This document shows positions 21,109 through 29,870 of a stretch of 61,143 nucleotides of DNA, piece after piece. The DNA lies in assembly GCA_014860445.1 (NCBI GenBank), contig JACZJT010000002.1, positions 1-61,143 of the forward strand, read 5' to 3'. Every line of letters starts with the position of its first letter. Positions within the stretch are counted from its first letter, which is position 1. Position numbers and translations under genes: made by a program. The DNA comes from Burkholderiales bacterium (GTDB taxonomy: Bacteria; Pseudomonadota; Gammaproteobacteria; Burkholderiales; SG8-39). Under the pieces are notes generated by a model, which made no database searches, had not been told where the DNA came from, and saw nothing but the letters and a program-made list of their open reading frames with translations.

Positions 21109-22245
21109 ATGAACTCCGTGTCCCCGGCGCCCGCCGCAATCGCCCAGCCAAGCCCGCAGGACCTCGCATTGTCCGGGTCCTGGACCGCACGCGGCATCGG
21201 TACGCTCCAGCACCGGCTCGCCTCGCTGGACCTGGCTATCAAAACAGAGGTGATCGCCGATGCCGCCGCAATCGAGGCTCTGGATACGGCCGGAGCCTGG
21301 GTACTGCAAAAACTGCTGCTGCGGCTGCGCGGCGAAGGCATGGTCGTGACCCTGCGCGGCCTGCGCCCGGAGTTCGCCCAACTGCTGCAGGGCGTGGACG
21401 AGCAGCTGGCCGGCCGCGACGATGCCATCGCCGCTGCCGCACGGCCGCGCGCGTCCCTGCTCGAAGATTTGGGGCGGAGCACCGAGTCCGCTTTCGAACA
21501 ACTGCTTGCGCTGCTCGGCTTCGTCGGCGAGAGTGCGTTCGCGCTGGCGGGGTGGGTCGCGCGTCCGGCGCGCATCCGGTGGCGCCCAATCCTGTACAAC
21601 ATTCGCGACGCCGGGTTCAACGCGCTGCCCATCGTCGGGCTGCTGTCATTTCTGCTCGGGGTGGTGGTTGCCTACCAGGGCGCGGACCAGCTCAGGCAAT
21701 ACGGCGCCAATATTTTCGTGGTCGATCTCGTCGGCCTGTCGATGCTGCGCGAGTTCGCGCCGCTGATCACTGCCATCATCATAGCCGGGCGCTCGGGCTC
21801 TGCCTACGCCGCCCAGATCGGCACCATGTCCGTGAGCGAGGAAATCGACGCCATGCGCACGCTCGGGATAGCGCCCATCGACGTGCTGGTGCTGCCCAAA
21901 GTCCTCGCGCTGCTGATCGCGCTGCCGCTGCTGACGGTGTTTGCGGACCTGCTCGGCGTGTTCGGCGGCATGATCATGGCGCGCGCGCAGCTCGGCGTCG
22001 GCTTCGGCGAATTTCTCGACCGTTTCCCCACGGCGGTGAGCATTACCTCCTACCTGATCGGCATCTGCAAAGCGCCGGTGTTCGCCGCCATCATCGCCGT
22101 GGTCGGCTGCTTCCAGGGCTTTCGCGCGCGCGGCGGCGCCGACAGCGTCGGCCGCCAGACCACGCGCAGCGTGGTCCAGGCGATTTTTCTGGTGATCGTT
22201 GCCGATGCGCTGTTTTCGGTCGCGTTCAGCGCGCTGGACCTCTGA
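21109..22245 (+). CDS. MlaE-family lipid ABC transporter permease with N-terminal STAS domain
   Basis: 378 residues. The first ~110 residues resemble a STAS domain (LSGSWTARGIG...IEALDTAGAW), the role played by separate MlaB in E. coli. The rest is an MlaE permease with several membrane helices and the conserved stretch AGRSGSAYAAQIGTM.V.EEIDAM..LGI. It should be the inner-membrane core of a phospholipid transport system linking inner and outer membranes. It is first in a four-gene operon with the ATPase, the MCE protein and a lipoprotein. No ribosome site is visible, consistent with the near-leaderless promoter. Confidence 0.9.
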   Translation: MNSVSPAPAAIAQPSPQDLALSGSWTARGIGTLQHRLASLDLAIKTEVIADAAAIEALDTAGAWVLQKLLLRLRGEGMVVTLRGLRPEFAQLLQGVDEQLAGRDDAIAAAARPRASLLEDLGRSTESAFEQLLALLGFVGESAFALAGWVARPARIRWRPILYNIRDAGFNALPIVGLLSFLLGVVVAYQGADQLRQYGANIFVVDLVGLSMLREFAPLITAIIIAGRSGSAYAAQIGTMSVSEEIDAMRTLGIAPIDVLVLPKVLALLIALPLLTVFADLLGVFGGMIMARAQLGVGFGEFLDRFPTAVSITSYLIGICKAPVFAAIIAVVGCFQGFRARGGADSVGRQTTRSVVQAIFLVIVADALFSVAFSALDL

Positions 22246-22246
22246 C

Positions 22247-23083
22247 ATGCAAACCGCTGCGCATGACGAAGACAGTGTCATCGAGATTCAGCAGGTGACG
22301 ACGCGCTTCGGCGAACACATGGTGCATGACGCAATCGCGTTCGACGTGCGCCGCGCGGAAATATTCGCGCTGGTGGGCGGATCCGGGTCGGGCAAATCGA
22401 CGCTGCTGCGCGAAATGATCCTGCTGCATCGCCCGGACTCGGGCTCGATCAAGGTGCTCGGCGTCGATCTGCAAACCGCCGGAAACGAGGAAACCCTCGC
22501 GCTGCGACGGCGCTGGGGCGTGATGTTCCAGCAGGGCGGCTTGTTCGGCGCGCTTACGGTCATTGAAAATGTCGGTCTGGCGCTGCGCGAGCACACCGAA
22601 CTGGAAGACGATCTGATCGATGATATCGCGGCGTCCAAGCTGGCCCTGACCGGTCTCGCGCGCGAGGTCGGCGCGCAATATCCGTCCGAACTCAGCGGCG
22701 GCATGATGAAGCGCGCGTCGCTCGCCCGCGCCCTGGCACTCGATCCGGAACTGCTTTTTCTCGACGAACCGACGGCGGGCCTCGACCCCGACAGCGCCGG
22801 CGGCGTGGACGAGCTCGTGCGCACGCTGCGCGACCGGTTCGGCCTGACCATCGTCATGATCACGCACGACCTCGACCTGTTGTGGCAGGTCGCCGACCGG
22901 GTCGCGGTGCTCGCCGAGGGCAAGGTGCAGGGCGTCGGCTCGATGTCCGAGCTCGCGCACATGGATCATCCCGCCATCCGCCAATTTTTCGCCGGCCCGC
23001 GCGGCAGGGCCGCGCAGGAAACGCAGCAGGCAGGCGCACAAACCGACAACAGGAACAAGAGGCCGCCATCGAAACCAAAGTGA
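22247..23083 (+). CDS. MlaF-type ABC transporter ATPase
   Basis: 278 residues with Walker A GGSGSGKST, signature LSGGMMKRASLARAL, Walker B LLFLDEPTAGLDP and the switch His in MITHDLD. It powers the lipid transporter formed with the adjacent permease. I chose ATG 22247, one base after the permease stop, because the longer frame (from 22199) lies in the permease gene. Its TGA overlaps GTG 23080 of the MCE gene. Confidence 0.9.
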   Translation: MQTAAHDEDSVIEIQQVTTRFGEHMVHDAIAFDVRRAEIFALVGGSGSGKSTLLREMILLHRPDSGSIKVLGVDLQTAGNEETLALRRRWGVMFQQGGLFGALTVIENVGLALREHTELEDDLIDDIAASKLALTGLAREVGAQYPSELSGGMMKRASLARALALDPELLFLDEPTAGLDPDSAGGVDELVRTLRDRFGLTIVMITHDLDLLWQVADRVAVLAEGKVQGVGSMSELAHMDHPAIRQFFAGPRGRAAQETQQAGAQTDNRNKRPPSKPK

Positions 23084-24018
23084 ACTATCCGCTCGTAGGC
23101 CTGTTCGTGCTGATCCTCGGCGCGGCGCTGGTCGTGGCTGCGCTCTGGCTCGCTTCGGGCGGAAACGTGCAGAGGAAATTCGACCTGTACCTCGCCGTCG
23201 TGGACGAATCGGTGGCCGGGCTCAACCTGAACGCGCCGGTCAAGTACAGCGGTGTCGACGTGGGCAAGGTGCAGGAAATTGCGCTCGACCCGGGCAACCC
23301 GAAGCGCGTGAACCTGCTGTTTGCGATCGAGCACGGCACGCCGGTCAAAGTGGACACCGAGGCGGTGCTGAAAACGCAGGGCCTGACCGGGATCGCCTAT
23401 GTCGAGCTCAGCGCAGGCGCCGCGGACGCGCCCTTGCTGGTCGCCACCGCCGGCGGCGGCTATCCGGTGATCCGCACCAAGGCCTCGCTGAGCGCGCGCC
23501 TGGAAAACGTGCTCACCAGCGTCCTGGCGAAGCTGGACAGCACCTCGAACAATGTCAACGCGCTGCTCAGCGACGAAAACCGCGCCGCATTTACCAGCGC
23601 GCTCGCCGACATCGCCACGGTGGCGCACACCATCGCCGCGCGCAAGGACACCATCGACGCCGGCATCCGCAACGCCGGCCGCACATTTGAAAACGGTTCA
23701 CGCGCAACGGCGCAGATCGGCCCGGTGATCGAACGCATCGGCCGCAGCGCCGACGCGATCGCGAAAATGGGGGACGAGGTCGCGCGCACCAGCGCCGTGG
23801 CCGGCAAGACCGTCAATTCGGTCGGCGCCGACGTCAAGCGCTTCACCGCGGAAACGCTGCCGGAACTGGAACGCCTGCTGGGCGAACTGAGCGTGCTGAC
23901 GACCTCACTGCGCCGGCTGAGCGAGCAGACCCAGCGCGATCCGCGCGGCCTGCTGTTCGGGCATAAGCCGGTCGCGGACGGTCCTGGCGAAATCGTAAGG
24001 GGATCGGAGAAAAAATGA
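23080..24018 (+). CDS. MlaD/MCE-domain periplasmic lipid-binding protein
   Basis: About 312 residues. An N-terminal membrane helix (LVGLFVLILGAALVVAALWLA) anchors a single MCE domain (~35-125; VKYSGVDVGKV, LKTQGLTGIAYVEL), followed by a long helical tail. It should form the periplasmic ring that carries lipid from the permease. The start is uncertain: GTG 23080 overlaps the ATPase stop, but the ribosome-site-like AAGAGG at 23057-23062 is correctly spaced for the ATC codon at 23068, where homologues usually have METKVNY. Its stop overlaps the next gene (ATGA). Confidence 0.87.
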   Translation: MNYPLVGLFVLILGAALVVAALWLASGGNVQRKFDLYLAVVDESVAGLNLNAPVKYSGVDVGKVQEIALDPGNPKRVNLLFAIEHGTPVKVDTEAVLKTQGLTGIAYVELSAGAADAPLLVATAGGGYPVIRTKASLSARLENVLTSVLAKLDSTSNNVNALLSDENRAAFTSALADIATVAHTIAARKDTIDAGIRNAGRTFENGSRATAQIGPVIERIGRSADAIAKMGDEVARTSAVAGKTVNSVGADVKRFTAETLPELERLLGELSVLTTSLRRLSEQTQRDPRGLLFGHKPVADGPGEIVRGSEKK

Positions 24019-24674
24019 TGACCATATCTATCGCGCGCGTGGTCCGGCTCATTGGCGCCGGTGTTTTGGTGGTGGCAACCGCGGCATGCAGCACACTGCG
24101 CCCGGCGGCAACGCCGAATCCCTCGTTCTATGCGCTCCAGGGCGCACCCGCGGCAGCGAGGCCGGACGCAGCCGCGGGGCCGCCTGCGCCGTCCACGGCG
24201 CCGACGCTGATCGTCAATCCGCCGCACGCCGCCGCCGGTTTTGACAGCCCGCGCATCATGTATGTACGCGAGGCGCACAAGCTCGAATACTTCGCCCACA
24301 GCGAATGGGTGGACACGCCGGCACGCATGCTTGCGCCGCTGCTGGTCGCGGCCAATGAAAGCACCGGTGCGTTCCGCGCCGTGGTGCTGACTCCCAGCGC
24401 CGCGACCGGCGATCTGCGCCTCGACACCGAGATCGTCCGCCTGCAGCAGGAGTTCGGCAGCCCGCCGAGTCGCGTACAATTCACGCTGCGCGCCTACCTC
24501 GTCGAAGACAAGACCCGGCGCGTGCTCGCGTGGCGCGAGTTCGAGGCTGCCGTTCCGGCCCCGAGCGACGACCCCTACGGCGGCGTCGTCGCGGCCAATC
24601 GCGCCGTGCAGACCGTACTCAAAGACCTTGCTGCATTCTGCGCCGGCGCGGCACGCGGCTGGCGCAATGAGTAA
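24015..24674 (+). CDS. ABC-type transport auxiliary lipoprotein (PqiC-like)
   Basis: 219 residues with a lipoprotein signal and lipobox ATAAC (Cys ~25), then the auxiliary-lipoprotein fold (FYALQG..., EAHKLEYFAHSEWVDTPARML, LRLDTEIVRLQQEF, FTLRAYLVEDKTRRVLAWREFE). Such lipoproteins probably connect MCE systems to the outer membrane. It is the last gene of the operon. A fragment of this gene is duplicated at 26575-26678. Confidence 0.87.
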   Translation: MMTISIARVVRLIGAGVLVVATAACSTLRPAATPNPSFYALQGAPAAARPDAAAGPPAPSTAPTLIVNPPHAAAGFDSPRIMYVREAHKLEYFAHSEWVDTPARMLAPLLVAANESTGAFRAVVLTPSAATGDLRLDTEIVRLQQEFGSPPSRVQFTLRAYLVEDKTRRVLAWREFEAAVPAPSDDPYGGVVAANRAVQTVLKDLAAFCAGAARGWRNE

Positions 24675-24723
24675 TGACGTTTCTTTCAACCCACCGTTTT
24701 AACTCAACTGGAGACAGGCACAA

Positions 24724-24942
24724 ATGAATCCCACAAAACTTGTAGCGATAGTACTAATCGTGGCAGGAGGCCTCGGTCTCGCCTACGGCGGCTTCAGTTA
24801 TAACAAGGACACCACCGCGTTGAAGCTGGGCTCGATGGAACTCAAGGTGCAGGAAAAGGAAACCGTGACCGTTCCGCTGCTGGTCAGCGCCGGCGCGATC
24901 GCGATCGGCGTGTTTCTGCTGGTTGCAGTCGGGCGCAAGTAA
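24724..24942 (+). CDS. DUF3185 small membrane protein
   Basis: 72 residues with two membrane helices (LVAIVLIVAGGLGLAYGGFSY and LLVSAGAIAIGVFLLVAV) separated by a short polar loop, typical of DUF3185. The function is unknown; such genes often occur in stress-related clusters. GGAG lies eleven bases before ATG 24724. It may be transcribed with the Mla operon 50 bases upstream. Confidence 0.85.
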   Translation: MNPTKLVAIVLIVAGGLGLAYGGFSYNKDTTALKLGSMELKVQEKETVTVPLLVSAGAIAIGVFLLVAVGRK

Positions 24943-24990
24943 GGCGCGCGAACGGCGACCGGTTCCGGGCCAACCGCGACCGCGGCGCCC

Positions 24991-26487
24991 TCAGAACCAG
25001 TCGAAGTTGCCGAAACCGTCCTGGCCGAGGTAGGTGTAGAAGATGCCGATCGTCGCTCGCGCCTGCGTTCTGGTACCCAGGTCCGGAAAGGCCGCATCGC
25101 GGCGGTTTCCGAGGTACTTGATCGTCAGCGCATGCTGGCGCTTGATGCGCACCGTATAGGACGCATCCAGGCGGACGATATTGTCGCGTCCGCCGCGGTT
25201 GGCGGCGATGTTGCTGACAAAATATTCGCGCGCGGTCAGGTCGAGCGAGCTGCGCTCACCGAAAATCATGCGCAGCGCGAGCAGGGCCTGAGGCGCAGCG
25301 CCGTAGTGATATTCGAGTTCGGAGGCGTCCGGGCGCGTCGTGCCGACCGCCGTATACCCGACGCCGGCAAGCCCCGTGCCCTGCAGCGTGATTGAATTGG
25401 ACAGCCGCCACTGGGCGGTCGTGCCGAGCGAGAGCGCCGTGCTCGACACGCGGAAAATTTGCGGCGCAATGTAATCGTAGCTGCCGTACAGTCCCCAAAT
25501 ACCGCGATAGTTCCTGCCGGCCTGGTAATCCTTTCCGATCAGCAGCCCGTGCGTCATCAGGTTCTCGAAACCGTTGGCAGTGGAGGCGGTAGCCTGCAGG
25601 TTGAAATAGTCGAACGGGCGCGTATACGTATAGCCTGGCTTTCCGGGCAAGCCGTAGTCGATGGAAAAATCCGCGAGCGCCTCGTTTTTCTTGAGTTGTG
25701 TGGTCGACGTGCCCTTGGCGTCTTTCGCGGTGCCGCTGAATCCCAGTTGCAGCCTGCTGTAGTAGGCCGGATTGCGGCTTGCGAATATCGTGTCCAGTCG
25801 ATCGCGGAGGAAGCGGTGATTGAATCCGTTCCCCGGTGAAATCGCCGCGGCACCGATCTCGCGCAGCAGCGGGTGGGCGCCGTTGCCGTGCTCGAGCACC
25901 AGATTGGACAATCGAAACAGCGCCTCGCCGAGAAAGCTCCCGCCTATGCCGGTATTGATTTGATCGTTTCGGGAAGGCGGCACTCTTTCACCGGCGATCT
26001 CCCATAGTGCGCTGCCCGCGAAGGTGTAGGGGAGCGCCTCCCAGTAGCCGAGCCCCGAGGAACGCGCCAGCCCGTGATACACGGATCCCGCGTACGGATG
26101 CCCCAGCTGGTTGGTGCGGAAAGGATCTTCATCGATGACCCAGCTGCTGCGCAGGTTGCGGTTCACGGTCGACAAATTGCTTTTGTAGTCGCCGCTCGGG
26201 TCGCCCCGGTTGATCAGGTTCAGCATGGCCGCGAAACCGAGGATTTCGACTGCCGGAATCGTATAGCTCTTGCGGGCGGCGGCGTCCGCAGGAAGATCGA
26301 GCCCGGGCTTGTCGGAATCTCCCGGCTCCGCTACGCTCGCTTGACTAGCCCACGACTTCGGCCACCCGGTGAAGGCGGGCTCCGCCGCGAATACGGCACC
26401 CGCCGAGGCAAGACCCAGGGTAAACACAAGGCCGCGCAGTGCAGTCCGGCACAACGGCGCATACCGAAGGACGCTCGCTCCAGCCAC
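24991..26487 (-). CDS. DUF3943 outer-membrane-associated protein
   Basis: About 498 residues: a signal peptide (LRGLVFTLGLASAGAVFA) and a DUF3943 region with NQLGHPYAGSVYHGLARSSGLGYWEALPYTFAGSALWEIAGE, followed by beta-strand-rich sequence ending in Phe, as in outer-membrane proteins. The function is unknown. The frame stays open to 26628, but a start there would place a Crp-type promoter and the lipoprotein relic inside the gene. GTG 26487 gives a normal signal peptide and a 24-nt leader; GTG 26511 and TTG 26454 are alternatives. Confidence 0.7.
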   Translation of the reverse strand: MAGASVLRYAPLCRTALRGLVFTLGLASAGAVFAAEPAFTGWPKSWASQASVAEPGDSDKPGLDLPADAAARKSYTIPAVEILGFAAMLNLINRGDPSGDYKSNLSTVNRNLRSSWVIDEDPFRTNQLGHPYAGSVYHGLARSSGLGYWEALPYTFAGSALWEIAGERVPPSRNDQINTGIGGSFLGEALFRLSNLVLEHGNGAHPLLREIGAAAISPGNGFNHRFLRDRLDTIFASRNPAYYSRLQLGFSGTAKDAKGTSTTQLKKNEALADFSIDYGLPGKPGYTYTRPFDYFNLQATASTANGFENLMTHGLLIGKDYQAGRNYRGIWGLYGSYDYIAPQIFRVSSTALSLGTTAQWRLSNSITLQGTGLAGVGYTAVGTTRPDASELEYHYGAAPQALLALRMIFGERSSLDLTAREYFVSNIAANRGGRDNIVRLDASYTVRIKRQHALTIKYLGNRRDAAFPDLGTRTQARATIGIFYTYLGQDGFGNFDWF

Positions 26488-26517
26488 AGGATTGAAAGAA
26501 GGGATATGCACCTGCAA

Positions 26518-26562
26518 ATTCTGCGTGAAGACTAATGCGAACACCGTGCGCTGGCGCACATA
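26518..26562 (-). promoter_or_regulatory. Perfect Crp-type palindrome and -10 of the DUF3943 gene
   Basis: GTGCGCTGGCGCACATA at 26546-26562 matches the consensus at every defined position. On the minus strand CAGAAT (26523-26518) starts 29.5 bases from the centre, predicting transcription from ~26511 toward the DUF3943 gene. Confidence 0.65.
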
Positions 26563-26574
26563 GGCCGGGCCATT

Positions 26575-26678
26575 TCGACACAAACCGGGAAGATCGGCAG
26601 CCCGCCCGGCCGCGTACATTTCACGCACGCGCCTACCTCGTCGAAGTCAAGACCCGGCGCGCGCTCGCGTGGCGCGAC
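26575..26678 (+). pseudogene. Relic of the auxiliary lipoprotein gene
   Basis: Bases ~26588-26678 nearly repeat ~24453-24543 inside the lipoprotein gene. The shared stretch encodes FHARAYLVEVKTRRALAWRD here against FTLRAYLVEDKTRRVLAWRE in the intact gene, with a one-base deletion before it. A shorter match (TCGACAC) at 26575 suggests a small deletion on the left. No promoter-proximal part of the gene remains, so it is a broken fragment. Confidence 0.75.
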
Positions 26679-26679
26679 G

Positions 26680-27828
26680 CTATCGGGCACCGTCGGCGAC
26701 GACCGCGTGCGCGCCGGCGGCACGCGCTTCCTGCACGGCACTTTCCCCTGACCGGCGGGCGATCCAGAGACGCAGCAGCGTCAGCCCGATGGCGAGCACC
26801 GGCGGGCCGATGAACAGGCCGATGAAGCCGAACGCGAGCACGCCGCCGAACACGCCGAGCACGATCAGAAGCAAAGGCAGCTTGCTGCTGCGGCTGATGA
26901 GATACGGTTTGACCAGATTGTCTATGCTGCTGATCGCGAGTACCCCCCACAGGGCCATGAATATCGCCCAACCAATTTGACCTTTGTACGCCAGCCACGC
27001 GGCGGCTGCGCCCCACACAAGCGGCGGCCCGATCGGAACGATGGAAAGGAAGAACGTCGCCGCGGCGAGCGCAAGGGCAGCGGGAACACCGGCGATGAGA
27101 AAACCAACCAGCGCCACCAGCGCCTGCGCCAGCGCCGTGCCGAAAATGCCGTGTATCACCCCGGTCACGGCGCTGTCGATCGTTTGCAGCAGCTCGCCGC
27201 CGAGGCCGCCGGCGATCTGGTCCAGCAGTTTGCGCAGGGCAAGGATCAATGCTTCGCCGTCGCGATAGAAGAAGTAGCCGATGAAGCTCGCCAGCGCCAG
27301 TTGCAGCAATCCGCCGCCCGTGGCTTTCCCCGCGCCGACCAGAAAGCTGCGCACCGGCTCGATCAGGCCGCGCCACTGCGTGAACAGGCTGTCGCCGCTA
27401 GCGGCGAGGCGCTGCCAATAGTCGGCGAGCAGATCTCCCGCCAGCGGAATCGCGCGCACCCAGGCGGGAGGCGCGATAGGGCCGCCGCCCAGCATCGCTT
27501 TGCCCGCCGTGACCAGGGCGGTCAGACTGTCCGCCAGCGTGACCGCCAGAAGCACGACAGGGCCGATCACCAGGACGATCAGCAGTAGGGTCATCGCCAG
27601 CGCTGCGAGCGCCGGCCGGCCCCAAAGCGCCTTGCGCAGACGCAGATACAGCGGCCATGTAGCCGAGCACACAACCGCGGCAAACAAAATCCCCGGGATG
27701 AACGGTTGCAGAACCAGATAGCACACAGCGAGGACGATCATCACCGCCGCCGGTTGTGCGTACCGGTTCAGCCGCAGTTCCGTCGGGGAGCTTGCGACGC
27801 CGCTGGATTCCTCGCTCCGGTCTTGCAT
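26680..27828 (-). CDS. AI-2E family (PerM-type) membrane transporter
   Basis: 382 residues with about eight membrane helices in the AI-2E/PerM arrangement: a helix pair at the N-terminus, a long soluble loop (~120-190) and a C-terminal helical block including SSIDNLVKPYLI and GLFIGPPVLAI. Members export small molecules or ions; the substrate is not predictable. The start follows the stop of the phospholipase D-like gene by one base, so it is the last gene of a three-gene operon. Confidence 0.87.
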   Translation of the reverse strand: MQDRSEESSGVASSPTELRLNRYAQPAAVMIVLAVCYLVLQPFIPGILFAAVVCSATWPLYLRLRKALWGRPALAALAMTLLLIVLVIGPVVLLAVTLADSLTALVTAGKAMLGGGPIAPPAWVRAIPLAGDLLADYWQRLAASGDSLFTQWRGLIEPVRSFLVGAGKATGGGLLQLALASFIGYFFYRDGEALILALRKLLDQIAGGLGGELLQTIDSAVTGVIHGIFGTALAQALVALVGFLIAGVPAALALAAATFFLSIVPIGPPLVWGAAAAWLAYKGQIGWAIFMALWGVLAISSIDNLVKPYLISRSSKLPLLLIVLGVFGGVLAFGFIGLFIGPPVLAIGLTLLRLWIARRSGESAVQEARAAGAHAVVADGAR

Positions 27829-27829
27829 G

Positions 27830-29550
<1,721 letters not shown>

Positions 29551-29615
29551 TTAGGAGTGTCCGGCCCAAAACCGCGCACCTGGACGGTAATGCGGCTGGC
29601 CCGAACTGCAAAGCG

Positions 29616-29660
29616 AAGTTACGCTCAATCCGGCGGCAGTACCGTTCGCTGGCGCGCATA
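29616..29660 (-). promoter_or_regulatory. Crp-type promoter of the collagen-like lipoprotein operon
   Basis: GTTCGCTGGCGCGCATA at 29644-29660 (13 of 15). On the minus strand TAACTT (29621-29616) lies at the standard 29.5-base distance, predicting transcription from ~29609 and a leader of ~68 nt. Confidence 0.55.
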
Positions 29661-29732
29661 GCCTGCGTTCCTGCTGACCGGGCGCGGCGGCCGGCTGCCC
29701 GATTGTGGCCGTGCCCCGGCACTGTTGTTTAT

Positions 29733-29774
29733 GTGCGCTGGCGCACAGAACTTCCCGGGAAGACGTGTGACAAT
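29733..29774 (+). promoter_or_regulatory. Crp-type promoter of anti-SD small RNA A
   Basis: GTGCGCTGGCGCACAGA at 29733-29749 (14 of 15) with GACAAT at 29769-29774, 29.5 bases from the centre. The same hexamer at the same distance precedes small RNA B. Transcription is predicted at ~29781. Confidence 0.7.
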
Positions 29775-29780
29775 TCAACC

Positions 29781-29870
29781 GTACTCGCCAGTTGAATTTC
29801 TCTCCTCCCTGATGCCGATTGGCGGGTCCAGGCCCCCGGATCATGCTCATGACCGGGGGCTTGTTTTTTT
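29781..29870 (+). ncRNA. Anti-Shine-Dalgarno small RNA, copy A
   Basis: Predicted ~90-nt RNA. A 5' stem pairs 29784-29794 with 29816-29826 (11 bp with G-U pairs), and its loop carries CTCCTCC at ~29803-29809. An intrinsic terminator follows. Promoter, hairpin order and length match copies B and C. The architecture resembles the family that Rfam lists (from memory) as betaproteobacteria toxic small RNA; CUCCUCC would pair with Shine-Dalgarno sequences. The 3' end is antisense to the last 24 bases of the asmA-like gene. Existence of the RNA is inferred from sequence only. Confidence 0.75.
29831..29870 (+). terminator. Intrinsic terminator of small RNA A
   Basis: Stem 29832-29839/29853-29860 (GCCCCCGG/CCGGGGGC) followed by TTGTTTTTTT. 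It reads only on the plus strand, and it lies across the 3' end of the minus-strand asmA-like gene. Confidence 0.85.

Noticed and set aside
26488-26628. Longer N-terminus of the DUF3943 protein
   Set aside because: It would place a perfect regulatory palindrome and the lipoprotein relic in the coding region and give no signal peptide at the N-terminus.
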